A stretch of DNA of 64,000 bases from Aquisediminimonas sp031376385 (GCA_031376385.1 JANMDQ010000003.1:62001-126000), one strand, 5' to 3'; counted from the first letter of the stretch, positions 8,756-18,195 are shown. Translations and numbers: made by a program. The notes: generated by a model from the sequence alone, not told the origin.

Positions 8756-9226
8756 ATGAAAAAGACACTTTTTGCGGTAGCTGCGGCGGCACTGACACTG
8801 ACCACGACGGCGCAGGCGGCCTGTTGGTCCCCAAGAGCTGCTGAGGCTGCCGAGGTACGCGATCTTGATACAATGCTGATGGTGGCATCGCTGCGGTGCC
8901 GGATAAGCGGACGGAATTTCATTCCGGATTACAACAGCTTTGTTCGCAACAGTCGCCCAGCACTGAGCGCGGCCAATGATATGCTGCGTGCTCAGTTTGC
9001 ATCTAGCGGGGGCCTCGACGCTTATGACCGCTATGTCACGTCTTTGGCCAACACTCACGGCGGTGGCTCCGCTACGCTCGACTGCCGCGACATGGAAAAC
9101 TTGCTTGATGAGGCTAAGGATCAAGGGGGGGCGGTTGCCACGCTGGCAAAGCTCGCTCGGTCAGTGGACGGAGGACCAAAGCTACCGGGCGGACGGTGCG
9201 GTGCGACCTTCGCTCAAGTCAAATAG
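8756..9226 (+). CDS. Small exported protein of unknown function
   Basis: A 156-residue protein with a clear Sec signal peptide: MKK, then the hydrophobic FAVAAAALTLTTTAQA, with predicted cleavage after AQA and before ACWSP. The mature part has four Cys (CW, RCR, DCR, GRCG), which suggests disulfides, and is mostly helical. The frame opens seven codons earlier, but the ATG at 8756 starts the signal peptide correctly. I do not recognise the family. It is a single gene between yqgE and ahcY. Confidence 0.75.
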   Translation: MKKTLFAVAAAALTLTTTAQAACWSPRAAEAAEVRDLDTMLMVASLRCRISGRNFIPDYNSFVRNSRPALSAANDMLRAQFASSGGLDAYDRYVTSLANTHGGGSATLDCRDMENLLDEAKDQGGAVATLAKLARSVDGGPKLPGGRCGATFAQVK

Positions 9227-9232
9227 AGAGAC

Positions 9233-9248
9233 ATAAAGAATTCTTTAT
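9233..9248. promoter_or_regulatory. Perfect 16-bp palindrome upstream of ahcY (candidate SahR-type operator)
   Basis: ATAAAGAATTCTTTAT is a perfect palindrome, 85 bases before the preferred GTG of ahcY. From memory, SAH-responsive ArsR-family regulators (SahR) of alphaproteobacteria bind ATAAAGA-type palindromes before methionine-cycle genes including ahcY. The position and sequence fit that, but no sahR gene is in the window. Confidence 0.55.
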
Positions 9249-9317
9249 ATTCTGATTGCATTACCGTCTTTGCGTCGCTAACGCACGGCGATACTCAACT
9301 TGCCGGAGCATTTGCAC

Positions 9318-10706
9318 GTGAACGACTATGTTATCGCAGACATTGGCCTTGCCGATTTTGGACACAAAGAAATCGCAATCGCCGAAACCGAAATGCCAGG
9401 CCTGATGGCTCTGCGCGATGAATTTGGCGTTTCAAAACCCCTAAACGGCGCGCGTATTGTGGGCTCGCTCCATATGACAATTCAGACAGCGGTTCTCATC
9501 GAAACACTGGTCGCTCTGGGCGCAACTGTACGTTGGGCAACTTGCAATATCTTTTCAACTCAGGATCATGCAGCAGCAGCGATTGCGGCCAAGGGTATTC
9601 CTGTATTCGCCATCAAGGGCGAAAGCCTCGCCGATTATTGGGATTATGTCGGCGATATTTTTAACTGGGGTGAAGACACCACTGCAAACATCATCCTCGA
9701 TGACGGCGGCGACGCAACCATGTTTGCGCTTTGGGGTGCCAAGCTTGAGGCAGGCCAATCCTTTGGTGAGCCTGAGAATGAAGAAGAAGTCGAATTCCAG
9801 CGCGCCTTGAAAGCCTTCATTGCCAAAAAGCCCGGTTATCTGACGCAGACGGTCAAGAACTTGAAGGGTGTTTCCGAAGAAACGACTACAGGCGTTCATC
9901 GTCTTTATGAAATCGCAAAGAAGGGTGAATTGCCCTTTCCTGCGATCAACGTGAATGACAGCGTGACCAAGTCAAAGTTCGACAATCTATATGGCTGTAA
10001 AGAGTCGTTGGTTGACGCCATCCGTCGCGCCACTGACGTCATGCTGGCGGGTAAAGTCGCTTGCGTGGCTGGCTTCGGAGATGTGGGCAAGGGCTCTGCC
10101 CAATCGCTGCGCAATGGCGGCGCACGCGTGATGGTCACGGAAGTCGACCCCATTTGCGCGCTTCAGGCCGCCATGGAAGGCTTTGAAGTCGTGACGATGG
10201 AAGAAGCCGTGACGCGGGCAGATATTTTTTGCACCGCCACTGGCAATGCCGACGTGATCACAGCCGAACATATGGCCGCGATGAAGCCAATGAGCATTGT
10301 CTGCAATATTGGCCATTTCGACAGCGAAATTCAGATCGCAGCGCTTTCCAACTATAAATGGACTGAAGTGAAGCCCGGTACGGATTTGGTTGAATTTCCT
10401 GATGGAAAGCAGATCATCGTTTTGGCCAAGGGGCGTTTGGTCAACTTGGGCTGCGCGACGGGCCATCCGTCGTTCGTGATGTCCGCCAGCTTCACCAACC
10501 AAGTGATGGCGCAGATTGAACTTTGGACCCGCGGCGAAAATTACAAGAACCAAGTCTATGTGCTGCCCAAGCATTTGGACGAAAAGGTCGCGATGCTGCA
10601 TCTGCAAAAGCTGGGCGTGAAGCTGAGCAAGCTGAGCGAAAAGCAAGCCGGATATATCGGCGTCAGCACCGAAGGTCCGTTCAAGCCGGATCATTATCGT
10701 TATTGA
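9318..10706 (+). CDS. ahcY: adenosylhomocysteinase
   Basis: Hydrolyses S-adenosylhomocysteine to adenosine and homocysteine with tightly bound NAD, removing the product inhibitor of methyltransferases. DIGLADFGHKEI, ETLVALGATVRWATCNIFSTQDHAAAAIA, the NAD motif VACVAGFGDVGKGSAQSLRN, and the C-terminal LPKHLDEKVA...FKPDHYRY are all conserved. The ~40-residue insert typical of proteobacterial forms (DGGDATMFALWGAK...) is present. The frame can begin at TTG 9300, but GTG 9318 has GGAG nine bases upstream and gives MNDYVIADIGLADFG. Length from that start is 462 residues. A perfect palindrome lies upstream and a terminator follows the stop. Confidence 0.95.
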   Translation: MNDYVIADIGLADFGHKEIAIAETEMPGLMALRDEFGVSKPLNGARIVGSLHMTIQTAVLIETLVALGATVRWATCNIFSTQDHAAAAIAAKGIPVFAIKGESLADYWDYVGDIFNWGEDTTANIILDDGGDATMFALWGAKLEAGQSFGEPENEEEVEFQRALKAFIAKKPGYLTQTVKNLKGVSEETTTGVHRLYEIAKKGELPFPAINVNDSVTKSKFDNLYGCKESLVDAIRRATDVMLAGKVACVAGFGDVGKGSAQSLRNGGARVMVTEVDPICALQAAMEGFEVVTMEEAVTRADIFCTATGNADVITAEHMAAMKPMSIVCNIGHFDSEIQIAALSNYKWTEVKPGTDLVEFPDGKQIIVLAKGRLVNLGCATGHPSFVMSASFTNQVMAQIELWTRGENYKNQVYVLPKHLDEKVAMLHLQKLGVKLSKLSEKQAGYIGVSTEGPFKPDHYRY

Positions 10707-10747
10707 GGCTGCCTAAGCTGTTCCAATATCGATTTAGCAGACGTAAG

Positions 10748-10774
10748 AGGCCCGGGTGATACCGGGCCTTTTTT
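10748..10774 (+). terminator. Intrinsic terminator after ahcY
   Basis: An 8-bp perfect GC-rich stem (10748-10755 with 10762-10769), loop GTGATA, then six T. The T-run ends one base before the ATG of divL, leaving no separate promoter or ribosome-binding site for divL between them. Confidence 0.9.
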
Positions 10775-10775
10775 C

Positions 10776-13127
10776 ATGTTAACTCTTCCGCTTTGGATGG
10801 CGGCTGTCCTTGGTGCCGTCATGGCACTTTGGCTTGCCGGAGCGGCATGGGCGGTTTGGACAGGACTTACGCTCCGCAAGCGAGCGGAGTTTTCCGCAAG
10901 CCAGGCCGACCGGCTGGCAACCTTGCTCGATTCCACGCCTGCTTTGCCACTGATGGTCAAAAATGATGGTCGGATAGAGGCCCCGGCGCGGCTCGCCGAT
11001 TGGCTCGGTCTGGCAAAAGTGCCAAACTTTCTTTCTGATCTTACAGCCCCGGGTGCAGGTCTCACCGCTGAGGATATCGCGGCCCTCGCCAAAGATGTGT
11101 CGGCGGCGCAGAAAACGGGGCGCAATTTTTCCCGCGCGTTGCAGGCTCAGGGATCATCTCGGACATTGTTGATCAAAGGTGCCCCTGCTGCGGTCAAGCT
11201 CGCCCAATCAGGCTCAGTATTACTGTGGTGGTTTGACGCAACGGAAAGTCAGGCTGAAATCGGTCGCCTTGGTGAAGAAGCCGCGCGCTTGAAATTAGCG
11301 TTTACACGACTTTCAGCGCTGATTGAGGCCGCGCCGATTCCGATGTGGTATCGCGGACCCGACCTGTCGATGGTTCTTGTCAACAACGCTTATGTGCAGG
11401 CGGTTGAGGCGGAAAATGCCGAACAGGTTATCGAACGCAATCTTGAGCTGATCGACGCTGGTGCGGGCTCCGGTCCCCTGTCGAGTGCGCATGAAGCCAT
11501 TTCAAAAGGGCAACCCATTCGCCGTCTAGCGCCCGTTACAGTTGCTGGCGAACGGCGCTCATTTGAAATTGTTGACGTTCCTTTGGGTGACGTAGGCGTT
11601 GCGGGTTACGCGCTTGATGTTGAGGAGGTGGACCGGGCCAATGCGGCCTTCAAACGCTTTGCCGAAACCCAGCGAGATATGCTTGATCGACTGTCATCTG
11701 GGGTGGCTCAATTCGGGCCAGACCGCATGCTTGTCTTTTGCAATCAACCGTTTCGGAGCCTGTTTGCGATTAAACCCGAATGGATTGCCGAACGCCCCGA
11801 TTTTGACCGCATCCTTGACCGGATGCGGGAAAGCGGGCGGATACCGGAAACTCGAGACTTTCAGGCTTGGAAGGCGGAGCGTCGTGATTGGTTTCGTGCG
11901 TCGGGTGAGCCGATTGAAGAAAATTGGCTGATTGCTGATGGACGACATTTGCGGTTGCTCGCACAGCCAATTCCAGATGGCGGCTTAGTCCTCATTTTTG
12001 AGGATCGGACCGAACAAGTTCAGCTCGCAAGCGCGCGGGACACTTTGCTGCGCGTCCGCACAGCAACATTCGACAGCCTGTTTGAAGCCGTAGGCGTATT
12101 TGAGGCCAACGGAAAATTGCAGAATTGGAATACGCGGTTCCAGCAAAATTGGGGCGTGGATGAGGATTTTCTTGCTGAACATCCTCACATCGATGCTTTC
12201 GTCGCAAGGGTTACGCCCGCACTGTCTGACGCAAAACGCGCCAGCACCGTTCGTGACCTGGTGACGTCGGCTACGCTCGAACGTCAACAGCGCAGTGGGC
12301 GTATTGCGCTCAGTTCAGGGCGTTTTTTTGAAATGGCATCGGTGCCTCTTCCTGATGGGAATGCGCTGCTCACGATGTTGGATATTACGGACAGTCGGAA
12401 CATTGAGAGTGCTCTGCGCGAAAGAGCGGGGGCGCTGGAACAAGCAGATCGGGTAAAGTCTAACTTCGTATCCAATATGTCTTATGAGTTGCGCACTCCC
12501 CTGACATCGATCGCGGGGTATGCCGAAATGCTGGACTCGGGCCTTGCCGGAAATCTGGGGCCACAAGCTCAGGACTATGTTCATTCGATTTTGGAAGCGT
12601 CGGGTCGGCTAGGCAGCATGATCGACCGGGTCTTGGACTTGACGCAAGGCGATAGCGGCGCGTTGCCGTTAGAGCAGAAGAATGTCGAACTTGCGATGCT
12701 GGCCCATGATGCTGCGCGCGAACATAAACCGCAAGCACAGGCTAAGGGCATTGAGTTTGTAACGCATGTGGAGCCGATGGTGGGCGCCATTCGCGGCGAC
12801 GCGAGGCGGTTGCGGCAAGTGCTGGATCATCTGATCGACAATGCCATTGCGTACACGCCCAAGGGTGGCCGCGTGCTGCTCCATGCTGATGGGGACACGC
12901 AGCAAGCGATGATTGTCGTGTCGGACAACGGCCCTGGGATGGACGCCGCAAGCCAAGCCCGCGCCTTTGACCAATTCAGCCGCATTGACGGCCTGCGCGA
13001 TGGCAGCACTGCTCTTGGCCTCGGGCTGCCCGTTGCGCGGCATTTTGTGGAGGCACATGGCGGAACGCTAACGCTTCATTCGCAAGTGGGGGAGGGGACG
13101 GTCGCCTCCGTTCAACTGCCCCGATGA
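10776..13127 (+). CDS. divL: DivL-type sensor pseudo-histidine kinase (Tyr at the phosphoacceptor site)
   Basis: A 783-residue membrane-anchored kinase homologue: one N-terminal transmembrane segment (about residues 8-30), several PAS-like regions (for example LIEAAPIPMWYRGPDLSMVL and MLDRLSSGVAQFGPDRMLVF), HisKA, then HATPase. The H-box reads SNMSYELRTPLTSI: the His is replaced by Tyr (Y570), as in Caulobacter DivL (Y550). The ATPase part looks intact, with an N-box N689 (DNAIAYTPKGG) and DNGPGMD at 717-723. Caulobacter DivL acts with CckA and DivK upstream of CtrA; that role here is inferred. tsaE overlaps by four bases. The ATG has no visible ribosome-binding site and follows a terminator. 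Confidence 0.9.
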   Translation: MLTLPLWMAAVLGAVMALWLAGAAWAVWTGLTLRKRAEFSASQADRLATLLDSTPALPLMVKNDGRIEAPARLADWLGLAKVPNFLSDLTAPGAGLTAEDIAALAKDVSAAQKTGRNFSRALQAQGSSRTLLIKGAPAAVKLAQSGSVLLWWFDATESQAEIGRLGEEAARLKLAFTRLSALIEAAPIPMWYRGPDLSMVLVNNAYVQAVEAENAEQVIERNLELIDAGAGSGPLSSAHEAISKGQPIRRLAPVTVAGERRSFEIVDVPLGDVGVAGYALDVEEVDRANAAFKRFAETQRDMLDRLSSGVAQFGPDRMLVFCNQPFRSLFAIKPEWIAERPDFDRILDRMRESGRIPETRDFQAWKAERRDWFRASGEPIEENWLIADGRHLRLLAQPIPDGGLVLIFEDRTEQVQLASARDTLLRVRTATFDSLFEAVGVFEANGKLQNWNTRFQQNWGVDEDFLAEHPHIDAFVARVTPALSDAKRASTVRDLVTSATLERQQRSGRIALSSGRFFEMASVPLPDGNALLTMLDITDSRNIESALRERAGALEQADRVKSNFVSNMSYELRTPLTSIAGYAEMLDSGLAGNLGPQAQDYVHSILEASGRLGSMIDRVLDLTQGDSGALPLEQKNVELAMLAHDAAREHKPQAQAKGIEFVTHVEPMVGAIRGDARRLRQVLDHLIDNAIAYTPKGGRVLLHADGDTQQAMIVVSDNGPGMDAASQARAFDQFSRIDGLRDGSTALGLGLPVARHFVEAHGGTLTLHSQVGEGTVASVQLPR

Positions 13128-13567
13128 TACTGGCCGATCAGGTAGCCACTGAAGCTGCCGGTTTTTTGCTTGGGGGGCGTTTGCAGGTGGGCGACATCAT
13201 CGCTCTTTCAGGTGATTTGGGCGCTGGCAAGACTTGCTTCGCGCGCGGCGTGCTTCGCGGCCTCGGATTTGCAGGCGAAGTGCCCAGCCCGACTTTCCCG
13301 ATCATGATTTCATACGACCGCCCCGATTTGCGTGTGCCTGTGCATCATATTGATCTTTACCGGCTTGATGCCCCCAATGAAGTGGACGCGCTTGCGCTGG
13401 ATGATGCACTGCATGATGGCGCGATCATGATCGAATGGCCCGAAATTTTGGGGGACCGGCTTTGGCAGCGGTCATTACAAATCAAGCTCAATCGCACGTC
13501 CGACGATGCCCGCCGCTTGACAGCGCAAGTGCCACCGTCTTGGAAAGACCGATGGCCCTTTCCATGA
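13124..13567 (+). CDS. tsaE: tRNA threonylcarbamoyladenosine biosynthesis ATPase TsaE
   Basis: Small P-loop ATPase that works with TsaD/TsaB in t6A synthesis. The Walker A motif is GDLGAGKT (residues 30-37), followed by SPTFPIMISYD and HHIDLYRLD, both family signatures, and IMIEWPEILGDRL. The 147-residue length is normal. Its ATG lies in the last codons of divL (ATGA overlap), and it overlaps the next gene by four bases, so it is translated as part of the divL run. Confidence 0.94.
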   Translation: MILADQVATEAAGFLLGGRLQVGDIIALSGDLGAGKTCFARGVLRGLGFAGEVPSPTFPIMISYDRPDLRVPVHHIDLYRLDAPNEVDALALDDALHDGAIMIEWPEILGDRLWQRSLQIKLNRTSDDARRLTAQVPPSWKDRWPFP

Positions 13568-14550
13568 TTCTGCCCGCAGGGGCCGCCGCTTTCCTTGCCG
13601 CTGCTGGATGGGGGGATGCGCGTGTTGAACCGCTAGCAGGCGATGCGTCGTTTCGTCGCTATTTTCGGGTGGTTGAGGCATCACGCACCGCCGTGCTGAT
13701 GGATGCCCCACCACCACACGAAGACCCACGCCCCTTTGTGCAAGTTGCAGAATATCTGACGGGCATTGGGCTGTCAGCGCCTGCCATTCTCCACCGCGAT
13801 CTTGATCAAGGGTTACTCCTGATTGAGGATTTCGGCGGCAACCGGATGCGCGAATATGTCGATGCAAATATCGGGGAAGAACAGGCGGTGTATACCGGCG
13901 TTGTCGATGTCCTGATTGAGTTGCACAAGCGTGAACCGGCGCAAGGATTGGTTCCGCACGGCCTGGATCAATGGCTGAATGAAGTTGGGTTGTTTACAGA
14001 ATGGTATTGCCCAACCGTGGGCATCAAGGTTGATGAGGCCGGGTTTGCCGCGGCTTGGCGGGAAGTGCTTGGCCCAGTTGAGGCACAGGGCCAAACGGTC
14101 ACCGAGTTGCGCGATTATCATGCTGAAAATATCATGCTGATTGATGGCAAACAGGGCCACGCGCATTACGGACTGCTCGATTTTCAGGATGCGCTTATTG
14201 GGCACCCCGCTTATGATCTTGTCTCGATGCTGCAAGACGCACGGCGCGATGTGACGCCGTCTGTAGAGCGGATGTTGCTCGACTATTACCTTGCCGAGAC
14301 AGGCCAAGGCACTGCGTTTGAGCGCGCCTATTGGGCGCTCGCGGCGCAACGAAATACGCGGATATTGGGCGTGTTCACGCGGCTTTGGAAGCGGGATGAG
14401 AAGCCGCATTACACCAATTTCCAGCCGCGCATGTGGGGATTGCTGGAACGAGATCTTGCGCAGCCGGGTCTTGAACCGCTGCGCGATTGGTTTGACCGCA
14501 ACGTCCCGGCAAAGGCCCGCACCGCTCATTGGCAGAACTTAAACCTGTGA
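13564..14550 (+). CDS. amgK: N-acetylmuramate/N-acetylglucosamine kinase AmgK
   Basis: Aminoglycoside-phosphotransferase fold kinase expected to phosphorylate the anomeric C1 of recovered MurNAc. GDASFRRYFRV at the N-terminus, the hinge LIEDFGGNRM, the catalytic loop LRDYHAENIML and the metal loop LLDFQDALIGHPAYDL are intact. The next gene is a MurU-type nucleotidyltransferase, which fixes the call as the AmgK-MurU recycling route that bypasses de novo UDP-MurNAc synthesis and in Pseudomonas lowers fosfomycin sensitivity. The ATGA overlap with tsaE makes 13564 the likely start; ATG 13552 is an alternative. Length 328. Confidence 0.85.
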   Translation: MILPAGAAAFLAAAGWGDARVEPLAGDASFRRYFRVVEASRTAVLMDAPPPHEDPRPFVQVAEYLTGIGLSAPAILHRDLDQGLLLIEDFGGNRMREYVDANIGEEQAVYTGVVDVLIELHKREPAQGLVPHGLDQWLNEVGLFTEWYCPTVGIKVDEAGFAAAWREVLGPVEAQGQTVTELRDYHAENIMLIDGKQGHAHYGLLDFQDALIGHPAYDLVSMLQDARRDVTPSVERMLLDYYLAETGQGTAFERAYWALAAQRNTRILGVFTRLWKRDEKPHYTNFQPRMWGLLERDLAQPGLEPLRDWFDRNVPAKARTAHWQNLNL

Positions 14551-15263
14551 CCCTGCCCACCACAGCAATGATCATGGCGGCGGGCAAAGGCACGCGGATG
14601 ATGCCGCTAACAGCTGACCGGCCAAAGCCGATGATTGAAGTAGCAGGCGTCAAACTGATTGACCATGTGCTGGATCATCTGCGCGCGGCAGGCGTTGGTG
14701 AGATCGTTGTCAACGTCCATTATCTTGCTGATCAGATCGAAGCGCATCTGCGCCAGAGCGCATCCGACTTTGCAGTCACGATTTCCGACGAGCGTCACTT
14801 GCTCCGTGATACTGGTGGCGGGTTGGTAAAGGCCAAAGATCTGATCGCCGCCGATCCATTGCTGTGTATCAACGCGGACAACTGGTGGACTGATGGCGCG
14901 GCCAATGCTCTAACCTCGCTTGGTGATGCTTGGGATGACGCCGCGATGGATGTGCTGATGTTGGTTGTTCCCTTTGAATGGGCAAGCAATACGCAGGGGC
15001 AAGGTGACTTTCATCTGGATGAAGACAATCGCCTGTCTCGCCGCGTTCCTCCCGCCTCAGCGCCTTATGTGTGGACGGGCATTCAAATCATATCAAAGCG
15101 GCTTATTGTCGACCCGCCGTCAGATGTCTTTTCTACCAATATCTTTTGGGACCGTGCGATTGCGGAGGGACGCTGCTTTGGCCACGTCCACGATGGAAAA
15201 TGGTTCGACGTTGGTTACCCCGCCGCAATAGTTGCCACAGAAGCAGCACTCGCCAGTGGGTAG
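14547..15263 (+). CDS. murU: N-acetylmuramate-1-phosphate uridylyltransferase MurU
   Basis: Converts MurNAc-1-phosphate and UTP into UDP-MurNAc. The nucleotidyltransferase signature MAAGKGTRMMPLTADRPKPM lies at the N-terminus, NADNWW is the metal-binding Asp region, and FSTNIFWDRAI and WFDVGYP close the fold. About 238 residues, the size of MurU and much shorter than GlmU. GTG 14547 overlaps the amgK stop (GTGA); the frame is open to TTG 14529. Together with amgK it makes a complete recycling pair. Confidence 0.85.
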   Translation: MTLPTTAMIMAAGKGTRMMPLTADRPKPMIEVAGVKLIDHVLDHLRAAGVGEIVVNVHYLADQIEAHLRQSASDFAVTISDERHLLRDTGGGLVKAKDLIAADPLLCINADNWWTDGAANALTSLGDAWDDAAMDVLMLVVPFEWASNTQGQGDFHLDEDNRLSRRVPPASAPYVWTGIQIISKRLIVDPPSDVFSTNIFWDRAIAEGRCFGHVHDGKWFDVGYPAAIVATEAALASG

Positions 15264-18195
15264 CGCGCTGAAGCCAGCACTATACACAATTCCGCCGCAT
15301 CGCGGTTTTGCTGATGCGCTGGTTGAAGGCATCATTGCCACCCACGGAAAATCTCCGCTCGGCTTGGCCAAGGCGGTCATTCTTGTTCCCAATAACCGCG
15401 CCGCAGTTGCCATTCGCGATGCTTTTGTCCGCAAGTCGGCCAAGGGCCTCTTAATGCCGCGCCTTGTCGCAATTGGGGACTCTGATTTGGGCGAAAGCAT
15501 TGGCGCTGCACTTGACCCAATCGACGTTGAGCCGATCGCCCCCGCGATTGACCCGCTGCGCCGTCAGATGATCCTGGCCCGCAAAGTGCAGCAGTCAGGA
15601 TTGATGGGGTCTATAACCGGCGCGCAAGCAATGCGATTGGCGGCTGATCTCGGTCGCGTGCTTGATCAACTCACGGTCGAGCGGATGAGCACTGAGGCAC
15701 TCCGCGATGTGGACGTTGACGGATTGAACGATCACTGGGCGCGCGCGCTCACATTCCTCAATTTCATTATGGAAGATTGGCCGCGCGAATTGGAACGGCT
15801 GGGCTGTATCGACCTCGCCGAACGTCGCAATCGTCAATTGGACCGGATCACCGACCAGTGGCGCAGTTCCCGGCCGACTTTTCCCATTTACGCTGCCGGA
15901 ATTAGCACCGTTGCGCCGGCAATTGCGGATTTCCTGAAACTGGTGGCGCGGTTGGATCAAGGGGCTGTCATCCTTGACGGCCTTGATCTGGCGATGCCGG
16001 ACGACCAGTGGGACGCGCTGAGCAGCGATGAAAACGGTCGCGGCGGTATCGAAAGTCACCCCCAATATCATCTCTCGCTTATGCTGGACCGGATCGGCGC
16101 GACACGGGGCGAAGTCGAAACATGGGGCTGGGGCGGCGGCGCGAAGCCTCTTCTGGTTCGGTTTGAGGCTATCACTCGCGCGATGGCCCCCGCCGCCTTC
16201 ACCAAAAGCTGGTCCACCTTGCCACCAGAAGAAACCAAATTATCTGGCGTCAAAGCCTTGCAAGTCGCCACGCCCGCCGATGAGGCGCAGAGCATATCGC
16301 TAGCCATCCGCGCTGCGGTGCAGGAACCGGGTAAAACAGTAGCGTTGATTACGCCCGACCGTGAACTGGCGCGGCGCGTCTCTGCGCATTTGAAGCGCTG
16401 GGGCATTCAAGCCGACGATTCTGCGGGACAGCCGCTTTCGGCGACGCCGCCCGGTGTGCTTTTGCTGTCGCTGGCGCAAGGGGCAGCGGAACGGTTTGCG
16501 CCGTCTGGGTTGCTGGCGATCCTGAAGCATCTGTTGGTCAATGGCGGCGATGTGGATGGGCGGCAGGCGTGGCTTGACGGCGCGCGCAAGCTGGACTTGG
16601 CTCTGCGCGGGCCGCTGCCGGTGCCGGGCCTTGCCGGAATAGATGCGCTGCTTGCGGATCAGAATGAGCGCACTGCCTCAGTAAAATCGGCTGCGTTGGA
16701 ATGGTGGGCCGTCCAGAAGCACATGTTTGAAAGCGTCGACGCTGCGGCAAGGCAGGTTCCGCAGCTGGAGGCTTTGCTCCAGACACTCACTGCTACAGCG
16801 ACGGCGCTGACAGGCGGTCGTATTTGGGCAGGTCCAGACGGCCGCGCTTTGGCTGACCTTCTGTCGGACTTGTCGGCGCTTTCAGGCGAGGGGATGGCGC
16901 TGACGACTTTGGCGGATTTGCCCGCACTTCTCCGCGATTTGATGGATGCACAAGCGATCCGCCCGGCCTTTGGCGGGCATCCGCGCGTGTTCATTTGGGG
17001 CCTGATTGAGGCGAAGCTGCAACGTGCTGACACAGTCATCCTTGGCGGATTGAACGAAGGTGTATGGCCGCAATTGATCAGTCCAGACCCATGGCTGGCC
17101 CCTGTCATCCGTCGTCAGTTGGGATTGCCTGTGCTTGAACGGCGCATCGGTCTGTCTGCGCATGATCTGGTGGGAGCGATGGGTGCGAGTAACGTGCTGA
17201 TGACGCGCGCCAAGCGGGATGGATCTTCGCCCACCACAGAGTCGCGCTTTTGGTTGCGGTTGACGACGCTGGCAGGCGGGATCGGATCGCCGCAGACGCG
17301 CTTTGATCTTTTGGCACAAGCCCTTGATTTTGCCACTGGGATGCGCGCCAACCCGCCCGCGCCTGCGCCGCCAATTCACGAACGCCCGCGTAAACTCTCA
17401 GTCACTGATGCCGACACGTTGAAGGCTGATCCCTATAGCTTTTATGCCAAGGCTATCCTGCGTCTAACGGCACTTGATGAACCGGGTGCGGAGCCGGACG
17501 CGCGATGGCGGGGTACGTTCCTGCATGATGTGCTGCATCACTGGGGCAAGGACGATGGCTTTGCGCGCGCTGCACTAATCCCCCGATTGCAGGCGGCGTT
17601 TGACAGTTCCGGTCTGCATCCCGTCCTCCGCGCCTTGTGGTTGCCGCGTTTTGAGGAAGCGGCGCAAACATTTCAGGATAAGCTCGCGGACCTCGCCGTC
17701 GAAGGCCGCGTGCCTGCCGGGACCGAGATGCAGGGGGAAGTTGCGCTCGCTGGCGTTACCCTAAGAGGCCGGGCTGACCGGATCGATCGCTTGGCAGATG
17801 GGGGCATTGGCATTGTCGACTATAAAACAGGCACTGCGCCATCGAAGAAAGAGATAGAGGCTGGAATGCGCCTGCAACTGGGGTTGCTAGGCCTGATGGC
17901 CGAACGCGGCGGCTTTGCGGGCGTGGCGGGCAAAGCGGGTGAGTTTGACTATTGGTCCCAAGCAAAAGACACGACCACCAAAGCCTATGGCAAAATCTCG
18001 TCAGCTTTGGGAAAGGGGTCTTCGCGGAGTGATCCCGATGATTTTCTGGCGCAAACGCTGCGTCATTTTGAACAGGTTGTGAGTGATTATCTCCTTGGCG
18101 ACGCCGCGTTCAAGGCCAAGCTCCATCCCGAAATGGCCTATTCAGAATTTGATCAACTGATGCGCTATGATGAATGGCAGGGCCGCGATGGCTAA
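15256..18195 (+). CDS. addB: double-strand break repair protein AddB
   Basis: Nuclease/inactivated-helicase subunit of AddAB, which resects double-strand breaks for RecA loading. A large N-terminal helicase-like region (AVILVPNNRAAVAIRDAF; later VILGGLNEGVWPQ and ERRIGLSAHDLV) precedes a C-terminal RecB-type nuclease domain with GRADRIDRLADGGIGIVDYKTG (Asp and Lys of the PD-(D/E)xK core). Length is about 979 residues. GTG 15256 overlaps the murU stop by eight bases; TTG 15232 is the alternative. addA begins inside its last eight bases. Confidence 0.93.
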   Translation: MGSALKPALYTIPPHRGFADALVEGIIATHGKSPLGLAKAVILVPNNRAAVAIRDAFVRKSAKGLLMPRLVAIGDSDLGESIGAALDPIDVEPIAPAIDPLRRQMILARKVQQSGLMGSITGAQAMRLAADLGRVLDQLTVERMSTEALRDVDVDGLNDHWARALTFLNFIMEDWPRELERLGCIDLAERRNRQLDRITDQWRSSRPTFPIYAAGISTVAPAIADFLKLVARLDQGAVILDGLDLAMPDDQWDALSSDENGRGGIESHPQYHLSLMLDRIGATRGEVETWGWGGGAKPLLVRFEAITRAMAPAAFTKSWSTLPPEETKLSGVKALQVATPADEAQSISLAIRAAVQEPGKTVALITPDRELARRVSAHLKRWGIQADDSAGQPLSATPPGVLLLSLAQGAAERFAPSGLLAILKHLLVNGGDVDGRQAWLDGARKLDLALRGPLPVPGLAGIDALLADQNERTASVKSAALEWWAVQKHMFESVDAAARQVPQLEALLQTLTATATALTGGRIWAGPDGRALADLLSDLSALSGEGMALTTLADLPALLRDLMDAQAIRPAFGGHPRVFIWGLIEAKLQRADTVILGGLNEGVWPQLISPDPWLAPVIRRQLGLPVLERRIGLSAHDLVGAMGASNVLMTRAKRDGSSPTTESRFWLRLTTLAGGIGSPQTRFDLLAQALDFATGMRANPPAPAPPIHERPRKLSVTDADTLKADPYSFYAKAILRLTALDEPGAEPDARWRGTFLHDVLHHWGKDDGFARAALIPRLQAAFDSSGLHPVLRALWLPRFEEAAQTFQDKLADLAVEGRVPAGTEMQGEVALAGVTLRGRADRIDRLADGGIGIVDYKTGTAPSKKEIEAGMRLQLGLLGLMAERGGFAGVAGKAGEFDYWSQAKDTTTKAYGKISSALGKGSSRSDPDDFLAQTLRHFEQVVSDYLLGDAAFKAKLHPEMAYSEFDQLMRYDEWQGRDG

